A DNA stretch of 33,901 bases from Candidatus Izemoplasmatales bacterium (GTDB taxonomy: Bacteria > Bacillota_I > Bacilli_A > Izemoplasmatales > Hujiaoplasmataceae), in assembly GCA_028707415.1 (NCBI GenBank), contig JAQWBC010000001.1:1-33901 (forward strand), read 5' to 3'. Numbering within the stretch: the first letter of the stretch is position 1; each line of letters starts with the position of its first letter. Under the pieces are notes generated by a model, which made no database searches, was not told the origin of the DNA, and saw only the letters and a list, made by a program, of their open reading frames with translations. Below are positions 1 through 8,654 of this stretch, piece by piece. The translations under genes and the position numbers were made by a program.

Positions 1-701
1 TAGTTAGACAAACGATTCGGAACTTGGATCGATATGGAAAGTATTTATTTTTTATTCTCGATGATTACACATTGATTTCACATTTGCGGATGGAAGGCAA
101 ATTCTTTCTGAAGTCTGATGCCGATCCAATTGACAAGCATGAACATATCGTCTTCGTTTTTACCGACCACACGTCAATGAGATATCATGATACTCGTAAG
201 TTTGGAACGATGGAACTGGTACCAGCGGGCGATGAGAGAAAAAGCAAAAGTATTATTTCGCTCGGACTAGAGCCCTTTAATGATAGTTTTACCATCGCCT
301 ATTTACAAGCGAAGATTAAAAAGAGTTGTCGACCTATCAAGAGTGTTTTGCTTGATCAAACAATCGTGTGTGGCTTAGGTAACATTTATGTTAATGAGAT
401 TTTATGGCGCTGCCAGATTAATCCAGAAATGAAAGCATTTCATTTGACAAATGCCGATTGGGGTTGCCTGATTGATGCCAGCCGCTTGGTTTTGAAACAG
501 GCAATTGCGGCCGGCGGAACAACCGTTAGAACATATTATTCAAGTTTAGGTGTTGCTGGCCGTTTTCAAAACGAACTCAAAGTTCATGGAAAAGAAGGAA
601 AACCTTGTGCGGTATGCCAGACTTTGATAGCGAAAATCAAAGTCGGGGGACGGGGTACATTTTACTGCCCGACTTGTCAAAAGAAAAGGAATGATGAATG
701 A
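1..701 (+). CDS. mutM: Formamidopyrimidine-DNA glycosylase (MutM/Fpg), 5'-truncated by window edge
   Basis: This base-excision repair enzyme removes 8-oxoguanine and formamidopyrimidines from DNA and then nicks the abasic site. The reading frame is open from base 3 (V-R-Q-T-I-R-N-L-D-R-Y-G-K-Y-L-F-F), which matches the internal GKYL strand of the family, so the TTG at 24 is not a start. The N-terminal catalytic Pro-Glu lies outside the window. Visible features are LISHLRMEGK, the helix-two-turn-helix segment (LLDQTIVCGLGNIYVNEIL) and a C-terminal zinc finger with CAVC and CPTCQ around the GRGTFYC DNA-binding loop. The stop overlaps the coaE start (ATGA), so the two genes are translationally coupled. 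The mutM-coaE-dnaB-dnaI-thrS order is typical of Bacilli. All catalytic-core residues that fall in the window look intact. Confidence 0.96.
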   Translation, partial: VRQTIRNLDRYGKYLFFILDDYTLISHLRMEGKFFLKSDADPIDKHEHIVFVFTDHTSMRYHDTRKFGTMELVPAGDERKSKSIISLGLEPFNDSFTIAYLQAKIKKSCRPIKSVLLDQTIVCGLGNIYVNEILWRCQINPEMKAFHLTNADWGCLIDASRLVLKQAIAAGGTTVRTYYSSLGVAGRFQNELKVHGKEGKPCAVCQTLIAKIKVGGRGTFYCPTCQKKRNDE

Positions 702-1294
702 TGAAAATCATCGGTTTGACCGGGGGAGTAGCCTCGGGGAAGTCCACAGTTGCCAAATTTTTTCAAAGGGTTGGGGTCAAGGTAATCAATGCCGATAATA
801 TCTATAAAGAACTTTCAAAACCCGGAAAAATACTGTATAATAAAATTATCAGTGAGTTTTCTGGAGATATCGTCGGGAAAGATTACGCCATAGATTGGCA
901 GGTTTTAGGCGCAATTGTTTTTAACGACGAAAATAAACGGAAACGACTAAATGAAATCACACATCCAGAAATTAAACGTGCCATCGGGATGATGATCGAT
1001 AAATATCGTAATGCTCTTGAACCTTTTGTTGTCATCGAAGTACCACTGTTATTTGAATCAGGATACGATTCAATTTGTGATCAAACAATCGTAGTTATGG
1101 TCGAACCGGACATCCAGATCAGGCGATTGATGAATAGAAACAATATTGACAAGACAACAGCACTGAAAATGATTAATTCCCAAATGTCATTAGCGGAAAA
1201 ACGTAAATTATCGACATATGTTATCGATAATTCTGCCGATTTATCAAAAACAGAAACCCAGTTTTATCAGATTCTTAATAAAATTAAAGGGTGA
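698..1294 (+). CDS. coaE: Dephospho-CoA kinase
   Basis: This enzyme carries out the last step of coenzyme A synthesis, the ATP-dependent phosphorylation of the 3'-OH of dephospho-CoA in the cytosol. The 198-residue length is typical. The P-loop GGVASGKST is at residues 9-17. It is followed by the NADNI segment, THPEI near residue 90 and the VVIEVPLLFESG strand, all family hallmarks. Two adjacent ATG codons (698 and 701) can serve as start. The first overlaps the mutM stop as ATGA, and an AAAAGGA Shine-Dalgarno lies just upstream at 684-690. The gene ends by overlapping the possible GTG start of the next small gene, so it sits inside one transcription unit. Confidence 0.96.
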   Translation: MMKIIGLTGGVASGKSTVAKFFQRVGVKVINADNIYKELSKPGKILYNKIISEFSGDIVGKDYAIDWQVLGAIVFNDENKRKRLNEITHPEIKRAIGMMIDKYRNALEPFVVIEVPLLFESGYDSICDQTIVVMVEPDIQIRRLMNRNNIDKTTALKMINSQMSLAEKRKLSTYVIDNSADLSKTETQFYQILNKIKG

Positions 1295-1299
1295 TAAAC

Positions 1300-1665
1300 A
1301 TGGCAATTGAAAGTTTCTTATCGAACACTTGTGAAACAAAAGATCTGCATCCTGACCATGAATTGCGAACTAGATACTACTGCAACACTTTTGCAGAAGG
1401 GCTCCAAGCTGCTAGGGAGCTAGCGCAAGCAAAAAAGGTGGAAATCCAGGTTATCAATGAAATTCATAAGGAAATTCATATCGTTGGCAATGGCTTTGAT
1501 GGCATCATAACCTTTTTTATTTCGGGGCCGAATGAAATGGCTTTAGATATGAAGATCAATTGGTTCGGAATAATCGGTTGGGGAAAACCTCGAAAAGTAG
1601 TCATCGCGTTTTACCGTTTTTTTGATACGGCATTACAATTCATCGGGGTTTCATTACACCCATAA
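1300..1665 (+). CDS. Conserved-looking small protein of unknown function
   Basis: I do not recognise this protein of about 121 residues. It has no signal peptide and no clear transmembrane helix. The N-terminal third is helical and charged (AEGLQAARELAQAKKVEIQV). The rest looks like beta strands (KEIHIVGNGFDGIITFFISG) followed by an aromatic-rich tail (KINWFGIIGWGKP, VVIAFYRFFD). The frame can start at GTG 1291, overlapping the coaE stop. ATG 1300 is preferred because AAAGG at 1285-1289 is then about 10 bases upstream. It lies between coaE and dnaB, the position that Bacillus fills with nrdR and other genes, but it has no NrdR zinc ribbon or ATP-cone. It is co-directional and tightly spaced, so it is probably co-transcribed with the coaE-dnaB-dnaI genes. 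No function is assigned. Confidence 0.75.
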   Translation: MAIESFLSNTCETKDLHPDHELRTRYYCNTFAEGLQAARELAQAKKVEIQVINEIHKEIHIVGNGFDGIITFFISGPNEMALDMKINWFGIIGWGKPRKVVIAFYRFFDTALQFIGVSLHP

Positions 1666-1679
1666 TTGGAAGGATCCAC

Positions 1680-2915
1680 ATGGACAAAATCAGAACTACA
1701 GATCAATTCTTTGTTTATGCTAAAGCCAATATCTCCGCCAACGATTTTCAGGTGCTAAGTTTACTATATCAACCGATTATCGGCGTTTTGGCGTTTTCTT
1801 TATATTCGACTTTGTGGCATCTAATCAATCGACAAAACCTTATGTCAGATCACTATTTACATAGCGATCTTGAAAGCATTCTCAATAATAAAGTGGCAAA
1901 AATCGAAGACGCACGCCACCATCTTGAAGCGATCGGGTTAATGAATGTCTATTTTCACAATGACTGCTTTGCCTATGAAATGAAATTACCATCCTCAGCC
2001 GCAAGCTTCATTAATGATGGTATTTTAGGCTCCTATTTGCAGAATTGCGTGACGGATTCACGCTACGAGAAAATTCTCAAACTGTTTCGTATCGTTCCCG
2101 TTAACAAGACTGATTTTCTTAATCTTACTAAATCCTTTAATGATGTTTTCCCTGCCATACCCAACGGAAAAAAAATGACAGAAGGGGAATTTATCGCTAC
2201 GAGTCGAGATAAGTCGATTAACATCAATAATAATGATTTTGATTTTCGAATATTTGTGGAAGGTTTCCCAGATGAAAATAAAGTTCGTAATTTACTATCG
2301 GATGCAGTTAAAGAAAAAATTGTAAATCTGGCATATGTGTATGATCTTGATGAAACGGCGATGCACACCGTTTTTGCCAAAGCTATCGATGAAACATATT
2401 CCAGCGTTGATCTCGCAAAACTATCAAAGCAAGCACGAGATCATTTTAAATTCGACACAGCAATGAGTGAACCCATTCTCGAAGTTGATGAGAAAGATCT
2501 CCAAGATGGTAATCCCACCAATCCTTTCGACTACTTTGGCACAATCGGTCCGAAAAAATTACTTTCTCAGTTGTTGGGAGGGTTAGTGTCTGACTCTGAT
2601 CTTCGTGTCGTTGAAAGATTAATTGAAGAGATAAAACTTGATAAAGGCGTTGTTAATGTCCTGTTAGCATATACAATCAAAAATAATAATGGTGATATGC
2701 CACCTTATGCCTATTACCAAAAGATTGGGATGTCGTGGAAGCGTAATCAAATCAATGATGTAAGAATGGCCCTCGATTATGTCCGCCATTTAAACAGTGA
2801 ATACACCCGCAATCAAAATCCGGCCGAGAAAAAAATTAGTAATCGTGTCGGCAAAACCAGTAAACCAGAAGTTAAAATTGACTGGCTTGATGACTATTTA
2901 AAGTCAATAAAGTAA
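1680..2915 (+). CDS. dnaB: Replication initiation / helicase-loading protein DnaB (Bacillus type)
   Basis: This is the Gram-positive DnaB primosome protein, not the replicative helicase. It works with DnaD and DnaI to load the hexameric helicase at oriC and at restart sites. At 411 residues it is somewhat shorter than the Bacillus protein. The N-terminal winged-helix region begins TTDQFFVYAKANISANDFQVLSLLYQP, a typical opening. The C-terminal DnaB/DnaD-like helical domain includes LLAYTIKNNNGDMPPYAYYQKIGMSWKRNQI (about residues 325-360). A GGAAGGA Shine-Dalgarno at 1668-1674 precedes ATG 1680. dnaI follows after 12 bases, which is the classic dnaB-dnaI pair. The assignment is strong because of this neighbour, though the sequence is divergent. 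Confidence 0.9.
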   Translation: MDKIRTTDQFFVYAKANISANDFQVLSLLYQPIIGVLAFSLYSTLWHLINRQNLMSDHYLHSDLESILNNKVAKIEDARHHLEAIGLMNVYFHNDCFAYEMKLPSSAASFINDGILGSYLQNCVTDSRYEKILKLFRIVPVNKTDFLNLTKSFNDVFPAIPNGKKMTEGEFIATSRDKSININNNDFDFRIFVEGFPDENKVRNLLSDAVKEKIVNLAYVYDLDETAMHTVFAKAIDETYSSVDLAKLSKQARDHFKFDTAMSEPILEVDEKDLQDGNPTNPFDYFGTIGPKKLLSQLLGGLVSDSDLRVVERLIEEIKLDKGVVNVLLAYTIKNNNGDMPPYAYYQKIGMSWKRNQINDVRMALDYVRHLNSEYTRNQNPAEKKISNRVGKTSKPEVKIDWLDDYLKSIK

Positions 2916-2930
2916 CAAAAGGAGTTTATG

Positions 2931-3827
2931 ATGAAAAAAATCAGCGATTATTTGATGGAAAAGCCATCATCAATCAATCCCGACGAAGTCATCGATCGGT
3001 TGCTTGAAGATGCCATAATCAACCGGTTTGTCCTTAACAATGACTTAAAACACGATACGATTATCATTGGAATCAACCAACTGATGACTTTCAAAGAATC
3101 AAAGGATATTTGTCAAAAATGCCAAGGACTCTATGAGTGTAAACTTAGTTACATCGGCATGCAACCAAAGTTAGTGATGTATGATTCCGAGATTACCTTG
3201 GATTATAGCAAATGTCATTTCAATACGGCCGATGAAAGCCGCATGAAAATTGATGCCATGTATGTCCCTCGAAAAGTATTTAACGCTGATTTCAGCGATT
3301 TTGATTTGATCGGACCTTCCCGCAAAGAAATCCAAAAATACATGCTAGAGTTTTTACATGATTATTCCAAAACTAATCCCAAAAAAGGGATGTATTTATC
3401 TGGTTTATTTGGTTCTGGTAAAACTTATATTTTAGCAGCGATGGCCAATGAACTGGCTAAAAAGAACTTTAATATCATTTTTGCCTATTATCCAGATTTG
3501 GTTCGTGAACTCAAATCATCAATCGGTAGCGGTGATCTTGAAGAAAAAATCCAACGCTTAAAAGCCGTGGATATTCTCTTTTTAGATGATATCGGGGGTG
3601 AAACGAATTCGGCATTTATTCGTGATGAAGTTTTGGGGCCGATTTTACAGCATCGGGTTTTGGATGAACTACCAACTTTCTTTGCATCGAACATTAAGAT
3701 GCGTTCTTTGATTGAAGCAATGCAAATCGATGCTTCCAGCAACGAGAAAGCTAAAGCGGTTCGGATTTATGAGCGAATTCATGAGTTAGCTTTGGAATTC
3801 GAATTGACAGAAAAACCCATTCGATAG
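2931..3827 (+). CDS. dnaI: Primosomal protein DnaI, AAA+ helicase loader
   Basis: DnaI is the ATPase that loads the replicative helicase onto single-stranded DNA together with DnaB and DnaD. The N-terminal helicase-binding domain carries the zinc-ligand cysteines CQKCQGLYEC and a fourth Cys before HFN (about residues 61-96). The C-terminal AAA+ domain has Walker A GLFGSGKT (about 158-165), Walker B ILFLDD (about 215-220) and a sensor-1-like FFASN. The family's middle signature YVPRKVF is present. There are two in-frame ATGs, at 2928 and 2931. The Shine-Dalgarno AAAAGGAG (2917-2924) is better spaced for 2931. The gene ends just before the thrS promoter, so the transcription unit changes here. 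I see no obvious terminator hairpin. Confidence 0.95.
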   Translation: MKKISDYLMEKPSSINPDEVIDRLLEDAIINRFVLNNDLKHDTIIIGINQLMTFKESKDICQKCQGLYECKLSYIGMQPKLVMYDSEITLDYSKCHFNTADESRMKIDAMYVPRKVFNADFSDFDLIGPSRKEIQKYMLEFLHDYSKTNPKKGMYLSGLFGSGKTYILAAMANELAKKNFNIIFAYYPDLVRELKSSIGSGDLEEKIQRLKAVDILFLDDIGGETNSAFIRDEVLGPILQHRVLDELPTFFASNIKMRSLIEAMQIDASSNEKAKAVRIYERIHELALEFELTEKPIR

Positions 3828-3829
3828 CC

Positions 3830-3857
3830 TTGACAATTGTTACAATTGCTATATAAT
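3830..3857 (+). promoter_or_regulatory. Sigma-A-type promoter of thrS T-box transcript
   Basis: A consensus -35 TTGACA (3830-3835) and a consensus -10 TATAAT (3852-3857) are separated by 16 bases, directly after the dnaI stop. This is the best promoter match in the window. Transcription would start near 3864, about 235 bases before the thrS start codon, leaving room for the T-box leader. Confidence 0.85.
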
Positions 3858-3863
3858 ATATTC

Positions 3864-4082
3864 AAAGATACAAAAACTGTGAACAGGACACGATCATAAT
3901 AGCCCCATAAGCGAGGATGGAACCGGTGAAAGCCATCTTGGATAGCTATAGTGATTACCGCCTGGGAGTTGGCCTTCGAAAAGGACCCGTAGCCGGCGTT
4001 AACGGATTTAAGTGCCGGATTGATCCGGAATAAAGGTGGTACCACGGTTAATAATCGTCCTTCAATAAGGACGATTTTTTAT
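3864..4082 (+). promoter_or_regulatory. T-box riboswitch, threonine (specifier ACC)
   Basis: This leader RNA senses uncharged tRNA-Thr and controls thrS by transcription antitermination. The T-box sequence AAAGGTGGTACCACGG is at 4032-4047. Its TGGT (4037-4040) would pair with an ACCA acceptor end. The likely specifier codon is ACC at 3957-3959, in the context GATT-ACC-GCCTGGGAG, the usual position on the 3' side of Stem I. The intrinsic terminator follows at 4053-4080. Specifier and downstream enzyme agree. The exact 5' end is inferred from the promoter. Confidence 0.93.
4053..4080 (+). terminator. Regulated terminator of the thrS T-box
   Basis: The perfect 8-bp stem AATCGTCC (4053-4060) / GGACGATT (4069-4076) is followed by a U run. 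Its 5' arm lies next to the T-box sequence, which competes with it when uncharged tRNA binds. Confidence 0.9.
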
Positions 4083-4100
4083 ATTTTAGGAGGTTTTATC

Positions 4101-6005
4101 ATGATAAGTATTCAATTCGCCGACGGAAATATTAAAAGTTTTGCCAAAGGGGTATCAGCGGATGCCATTGCTTTGGCGATTTCGCCTTCTTTGCGGAAGC
4201 GTTGTCTGGCTGCGGAAGTTAATGGGACACTTGTTGATTTATCTCGTCCTATTGAAGCCGATGCGAAAGTAGTCCTAATTACCGATGATTCACCGGTCGC
4301 GCTGGATATAATTCGCCATTCTTCAGCACATTTAATGGCCCAGGCTATCAAAATAATGTACCCAAAAGCCCAATTTGGTGTTGGCCCCAACATTGAAGAA
4401 GGGTTTTATTACGACATTGATTTAGGCGATACAGTTCTAACAGACAGTGATTTGCCGGAAATCGAAAAAGTGATGGCGAAATTAGTTGCTCAAGGCGAAA
4501 CCGTGTCTCGTCAGGAAGTAACAAAAGCGGAAGCACTAAAAATGTTTACAAATGATGTTTATAAAACGGAAATTATCAATGATCTTCCAGAAGGTGAAAT
4601 TATTACTTTGTATTCTCAAGGTGATTTCACTGACTTATGCCGAGGACCACACGTGCCATCAACAAAATGGCTGAAACATTTCAAACTGCTTAGTCTTGCC
4701 GGCGCCTATTGGCGTGGTGACGCTAAAAACAAACAACTGACGCGGATTTATGGCACCAGTTTCTTTAGCGCTGAGGAACTAGCTAATTACTTAAGAATAG
4801 TTGAAGAACGAAAAAAACGTGATCATCGCAAACTTGGCAAAGAATTAGATTTGTTTATGCTTTCCGAATATGGACCGGGATTCCCCTTTTGGTTACCAAA
4901 CGGAATGATTCTCAGACGTGAATTAGAGAGTTTTTGGTACAAAGTTCATCTCAAAGAAGGCTACAAGTTAATTCAGACACCAATTATGCTTAACAAAGAG
5001 CTTTGGGAGATTTCTGGGCATTGGATTAATTATCGTGAACATATGTACACATCGACGATTGATGATCAGGAATACGCCATAAAACCCATGAATTGCCCCG
5101 GCGGAATGCTTGTTTATAAACACGACATCCATTCCTATAAAGATTTCCCGCTTAAAATCGGAGAATTAGGACTAGTTCATCGTCATGAAGCCAGTGGTGC
5201 GTTAAACGGTCTCTTTCGGGTTCGCAACTTTACTCAAGACGATGCACATATTTTTATGACCGAAGCCATGATTGTCAAGGAAATATCCGAACTCGTCAGA
5301 TTATATGATTATATGTACTCGGTCTTTGGGTTGTCATACCATATTGAATTGTCAACACGGCCATTGGAAAAATATATCGGTGAAATCGCAACCTGGGATC
5401 GCGCGGAAAAAGCTTTAGCAGATGCATTAAACGGCATGGGAAAAGAGTATAAAATCAACCCTGGTGATGGCGCTTTTTATGGCCCAAAACTTGATTTTAA
5501 ACTTCGAGATTCGATGAATCGCATTTGGCAATGTGGTACCATTCAGCTCGATATGAATCTACCGGAACGTTTCGACTTGACCTATATTGATCAATACGGA
5601 GAGAAAAAACGACCGGTAATGTTGCACCGGGCTTTGTTTGGCTCCATTGAGCGCTTCATCGGTATTTTGATTGAACATTATGCGGGAGCATTTCCAACTT
5701 GGTTAGCCCCAGTTCAAATCAAAGTAATTCCTGTAAACAACGAAATTCATAAAGTTTACGCTGAAGAAATCATCTCAGTTCTTTCGGAAAACGAATTCCG
5801 CATTGAAGCTGATTATCGTGAAGAAAAACTGGGATATAAAATTCGCGAAGCACAAACTAAAAAGATTCCTTATCAACTGGTTTTAGGCGACAAGGAAGTG
5901 GCGGAAAAAACAATAACTTACCGTCGTTATGGCGAGCAGGAACAAGTCACATTGCCAATCGCCGATTTTGTGAAAATGGTTAAGCATGAAATCGTAAAAA
6001 AATAA
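4101..6005 (+). CDS. thrS: Threonyl-tRNA synthetase
   Basis: ThrS charges tRNA-Thr with threonine, with editing of misactivated serine. From ATG 4101 the protein has 634 residues, close to the usual size. AGGAGG at 4088-4093 is 7 bases upstream, whereas the longer open frame from 4020 runs through the T-box and is not coding. Domain order is: N-terminal TGS-like domain (1 to about 62); editing domain with HSSAHLMAQA and the paired DLCRGPH motif; class II catalytic core with MNCPGGM, HRHEASG, FTQDDAHIF and MLHRALFGSIERF, supplying the zinc Cys and two His; then the C-terminal anticodon-binding domain (APVQIKVIPV onward). It is regulated by the upstream threonine T-box. It is monocistronic and faces rqcH across a shared terminator. 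Confidence 0.98.
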   Translation: MISIQFADGNIKSFAKGVSADAIALAISPSLRKRCLAAEVNGTLVDLSRPIEADAKVVLITDDSPVALDIIRHSSAHLMAQAIKIMYPKAQFGVGPNIEEGFYYDIDLGDTVLTDSDLPEIEKVMAKLVAQGETVSRQEVTKAEALKMFTNDVYKTEIINDLPEGEIITLYSQGDFTDLCRGPHVPSTKWLKHFKLLSLAGAYWRGDAKNKQLTRIYGTSFFSAEELANYLRIVEERKKRDHRKLGKELDLFMLSEYGPGFPFWLPNGMILRRELESFWYKVHLKEGYKLIQTPIMLNKELWEISGHWINYREHMYTSTIDDQEYAIKPMNCPGGMLVYKHDIHSYKDFPLKIGELGLVHRHEASGALNGLFRVRNFTQDDAHIFMTEAMIVKEISELVRLYDYMYSVFGLSYHIELSTRPLEKYIGEIATWDRAEKALADALNGMGKEYKINPGDGAFYGPKLDFKLRDSMNRIWQCGTIQLDMNLPERFDLTYIDQYGEKKRPVMLHRALFGSIERFIGILIEHYAGAFPTWLAPVQIKVIPVNNEIHKVYAEEIISVLSENEFRIEADYREEKLGYKIREAQTKKIPYQLVLGDKEVAEKTITYRRYGEQEQVTLPIADFVKMVKHEIVKK

Positions 6006-6044
6006 CTGGATGATTCCCAAACATCATCCAGTTTCATTTTTTCT
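6004..6044. terminator. Bidirectional intrinsic terminator between thrS and rqcH
   Basis: The 11-bp perfect stem AACTGGATGAT (6004-6014) / ATCATCCAGTT (6023-6033) has an 8-base loop. On + it is followed by TCATTTTTTC. On - the same hairpin is followed by a T-rich tract, so it can terminate both convergent genes. Confidence 0.9.
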
Positions 6045-7704
6045 TAATCATTTGTTCGATTAAGGCGAGATTAGGATCAATAAAAATTGTTTTTTGATGC
6101 GTATAGGTTACAAAACTTCCCGGGAATCCCGGGATTTTTTTTACGTATTTAATCAACGTATAATCGACGGGGACTGAGGATGACATTTTGGCTTGAGAAT
6201 GATAACTGGCCAAGTTGGCGGCAGCTCGAATCGTTGCCTCGGATAGATCGCCCTCACTCCTAACTAAAACATGACTTCCGGGAATATCCTTGGTATGAAA
6301 CCACCATTCGTTAGCTTTTCCAAGGACATGGGTTATAAAATCATTTTGCATGTTATTTTTGCCCACGATTATTTCGATCGTTTCTGAATCAAGATAAATG
6401 TCATAATTTGGTCGTTTGTTAATTGCTTTTTTTGGTTTTGCTGGCAGGTAGTGATTGATTTTTAATTCCTCAGTAATTTCTAAAAGATCAAATAATGATG
6501 CAGTTTCTATTTGAGTCATTAACAAATCAAAATATGCGATTTCATGATTTGTAAGTGCGATTTGGGTTGAAAGATGGGTGATTGCTTGACGGTTTTTTTT
6601 GTATTTTTTATAATATGCGATGGCATTTTGATTAGGGGTTAACAACCGATCAAGGGGGATAGTTACATCCTTATTAAGTTCGTAACAAAATGCATTTAGT
6701 TGATCATCGCCTTTTTTTATCTGATCCGGATATTGTCGAATTAGATCGCCGTACATTCGCAGAATGTCAGCGTTTTTGGCTTCATTAAGGTCTTCCGTCA
6801 GTTTCTCGAGTTTGTCTTTATTCCGATCATAATCGCGTTTGATAAGTTGATAAATATACTTAGATACTTGCTTGGTTCGTTCAAGCTGACCAGATTCAAA
6901 AAAAACATCGTCCAAAAGATGTGAGAGCGATTGATAGGTTTTTTTTATTCCCGAGGGAAAGACGTCAAAGTAGTAGTATTTTGTTTTATCATCGATAGTG
7001 ACGGCTGTTGGTTCAACGGGATGAAAAAGCATTTGGAAAAACAAATCATACTTTGATATTTTTTGATTAAACATCGAGGAGATAAAACTAGTAGCGAATA
7101 ATGGCGAAATCCCGCGGATGCCATCAACAAGCATTTTTGCGGTTATTTCGGAATTTGTTTCTAAAAAGGTTTGAACGGCAAAGACATCCGAAGGAGCGAT
7201 TTTACCATCGATTGGCAATTCGTATTTTATCCCTCGTAAAAAGGATCGTTGTTGCCCTTCAAAGGGACTAACGTGCTTAAAACAATCAATAATCAGCCAG
7301 TCTTTATCGGTGATTATCAAATTGGCATATTTGCCCATTAACTCTGCAAAAACATAGTATGTCATTTTTTCGCCAAAATCATTATTATTTTCGATAACGA
7401 TTTTGATGATTCGGTCATCATTTACAGTGACGATATCGCTGATGAAACCGCCTTCGAGATATTTCCGCAAGAACATACAAAAACCGGTTGGTGAAGCGGG
7501 TTTATCATAGACTTTCCGCGACAAGTGCAAGCGCGGGTTTTGTAAGGATAAGGACAGATATAATTGGAAATTTTCACTGTTGGCATAAATGAGGAACAAA
7601 AAATCAGTTTTTGACAACTGATAGAGCTTATTAATGCGTCCGGAGCGCAAAAAGACATTCATTTCTTTAGCCAAGTGGAAAATAAAACGGCCGTCCATGC
7701 TCAT
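6034..7704 (-). CDS. rqcH: RqcH, ribosome quality-control NFACT protein (Rqc2 homologue)
   Basis: RqcH binds peptidyl-tRNA-blocked 50S subunits and directs C-terminal alanine tailing of stalled nascent chains, marking them for degradation. The 556-residue length suits the family. The start MSMDG aligns with the typical Bacilli N-terminus. The NFACT-N domain contains the DDR motif, with Asp97 and Arg98 in the position of the residues reported essential for alanine tailing in Bacillus. A central coiled-coil region (about 290-390, rich in K/E/D) is followed by the NFACT-R domain with WFHTKDIPGSHVLVRS (about 465-480). The gene is transcribed opposite to both neighbours. An extended -10 TGATATAAT (7728-7720) lies only 15 bases upstream of the start codon. 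The older annotation would be fibronectin-binding protein A. Confidence 0.96.
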   Translation of the reverse strand: MSMDGRFIFHLAKEMNVFLRSGRINKLYQLSKTDFLFLIYANSENFQLYLSLSLQNPRLHLSRKVYDKPASPTGFCMFLRKYLEGGFISDIVTVNDDRIIKIVIENNNDFGEKMTYYVFAELMGKYANLIITDKDWLIIDCFKHVSPFEGQQRSFLRGIKYELPIDGKIAPSDVFAVQTFLETNSEITAKMLVDGIRGISPLFATSFISSMFNQKISKYDLFFQMLFHPVEPTAVTIDDKTKYYYFDVFPSGIKKTYQSLSHLLDDVFFESGQLERTKQVSKYIYQLIKRDYDRNKDKLEKLTEDLNEAKNADILRMYGDLIRQYPDQIKKGDDQLNAFCYELNKDVTIPLDRLLTPNQNAIAYYKKYKKNRQAITHLSTQIALTNHEIAYFDLLMTQIETASLFDLLEITEELKINHYLPAKPKKAINKRPNYDIYLDSETIEIIVGKNNMQNDFITHVLGKANEWWFHTKDIPGSHVLVRSEGDLSEATIRAAANLASYHSQAKMSSSVPVDYTLIKYVKKIPGFPGSFVTYTHQKTIFIDPNLALIEQMIKKK

Positions 7705-7719
7705 ATAATCACCGTCATC

Positions 7720-7728
7720 ATTATATCA
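7720..7728 (-). promoter_or_regulatory. Extended -10 promoter element for rqcH
   Basis: TGATATAAT reads on the minus strand from 7728 to 7720, with no good -35. It would give a very short leader of about 8-10 bases before ATG 7704, with GGTGA as a possible ribosome site. Confidence 0.5.
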
Positions 7729-7752
7729 CACATCAGATATTCACGAAAAAAA

Positions 7753-7781
7753 TTTACTAATTTTGGATTATGTGGTATTAT
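7753..7781 (+). promoter_or_regulatory. Promoter for gmk-rpoZ
   Basis: The -35 is TTTACT (7753-7758) and the -10 is TATTAT (7776-7781), with a 17-base spacer. It lies 35 bases upstream of the gmk start and is divergent from the rqcH promoter. Confidence 0.55.
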
Positions 7782-7816
7782 AGTTAATAATATGAAAAAT
7801 CAGTAGGAGGCCGGAC

Positions 7817-8440
7817 ATGAAACTCAACGAACGGGGATTGTTAGTTGTCATGAGCGGTCCTTCCGGTGTTGGAAAAGGCACAATTCGGAAGGCATTGTTT
7901 CAAATGCCGGAAAATAATTTTTGCTATTCGGTTTCCATGACTACTCGAAAACCCCGTGTTGGAGAAATCAATGGAGTCGACTACTTTTTTGTTTCCCGTG
8001 CTGAATTCGAACAATACATCCACGAAGGCAAATTATTAGAATACGCAGAATTTGTCGGTGAATTATATGGAACTCCTTTGTCATATATCGAACAAAAATT
8101 GTCAGAGGGAAAAGAAGTTATCATCGAAATCGAAGTTCAAGGAGCTTTACAAGTCCGTGAGAAGATGCCTGATGCAGTGTTCGTCTTTATTGTTCCGCCT
8201 TCAAAGAAGGAATTAGAAGAACGACTATATCATCGAGGAACTGATAATGTATCAACGATAGCACAACGGTTGGCTAAAGCCGAGCGTGAATATCCATTAG
8301 CATATAAGTATGACTATATCGTTGTCAACGACGACGTTTATAATGCCGCGGATCGTATTTATGCCATTATCCGGGCTGAACATGCAAAAACCGAACGTTC
8401 GATTCAAAAATACACGAAACTCATGGAGGGAAAAGAATAA
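7817..8440 (+). CDS. gmk: Guanylate kinase
   Basis: Gmk phosphorylates GMP to GDP using ATP, linking purine synthesis and salvage to GTP, dGTP and ppGpp pools. The 207-residue length is standard. The P-loop SGPSGVGKGT is near residues 13-22. It is followed by the GMP-binding segment (SMTTRKPRVGEINGVDYFF) and the LID region with ERLYHRG. The start is ATG 7817, with AGGAGG at 7805-7810 six bases upstream. The stop overlaps the rpoZ start as TAATG, giving a gmk-rpoZ operon, as is common in Bacteria. Confidence 0.98.
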   Translation: MKLNERGLLVVMSGPSGVGKGTIRKALFQMPENNFCYSVSMTTRKPRVGEINGVDYFFVSRAEFEQYIHEGKLLEYAEFVGELYGTPLSYIEQKLSEGKEVIIEIEVQGALQVREKMPDAVFVFIVPPSKKELEERLYHRGTDNVSTIAQRLAKAEREYPLAYKYDYIVVNDDVYNAADRIYAIIRAEHAKTERSIQKYTKLMEGKE

Positions 8441-8652
8441 TGGCCACAAGAAATACCGACGGTCTTCGTTATCCGTCTATCGACGAATTATTAAAGGTCA
8501 TCGATTCAAAGTATAAATTAGCCTATATCGCGGCTAAACGCGCCAAAATTATCAAGCAGGACGGATTTTCATCGGTCGACAATAAATGTGTCAAACCGGT
8601 TGGACAAGCCTTGGAAGAAATCCTAGCCGGAAAAGTCACAGCGGAATTTTAA
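8440..8652 (+). CDS. rpoZ: DNA-directed RNA polymerase omega subunit
   Basis: Omega is a small subunit that helps RNA polymerase assembly by clamping the beta' subunit. The 70-residue protein has the family core RYPSIDELLKVIDSKYKLAY and IAAKRAKII, followed by VGQALEEI. It starts at the ATG overlapping the gmk stop, and GGAGGG at 8425-8430 can act as the ribosome site within gmk. The gene ends at a strong terminator. The coaBC and priA genes that follow rpoZ in many Firmicutes are not here. Confidence 0.95.
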   Translation: MATRNTDGLRYPSIDELLKVIDSKYKLAYIAAKRAKIIKQDGFSSVDNKCVKPVGQALEEILAGKVTAEF

Positions 8653-8654
8653 TG

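Noticed and set aside
24..701. TTG at 24 as start of mutM
   Set aside because: The frame stays open upstream to base 3 and encodes conserved family sequence, so the gene is cut by the window edge.
4020..4100. Extended N-terminus of thrS from 4020
   Set aside because: This part is the T-box antiterminator and terminator; AGGAGG at 4088-4093 sets the start at ATG 4101.
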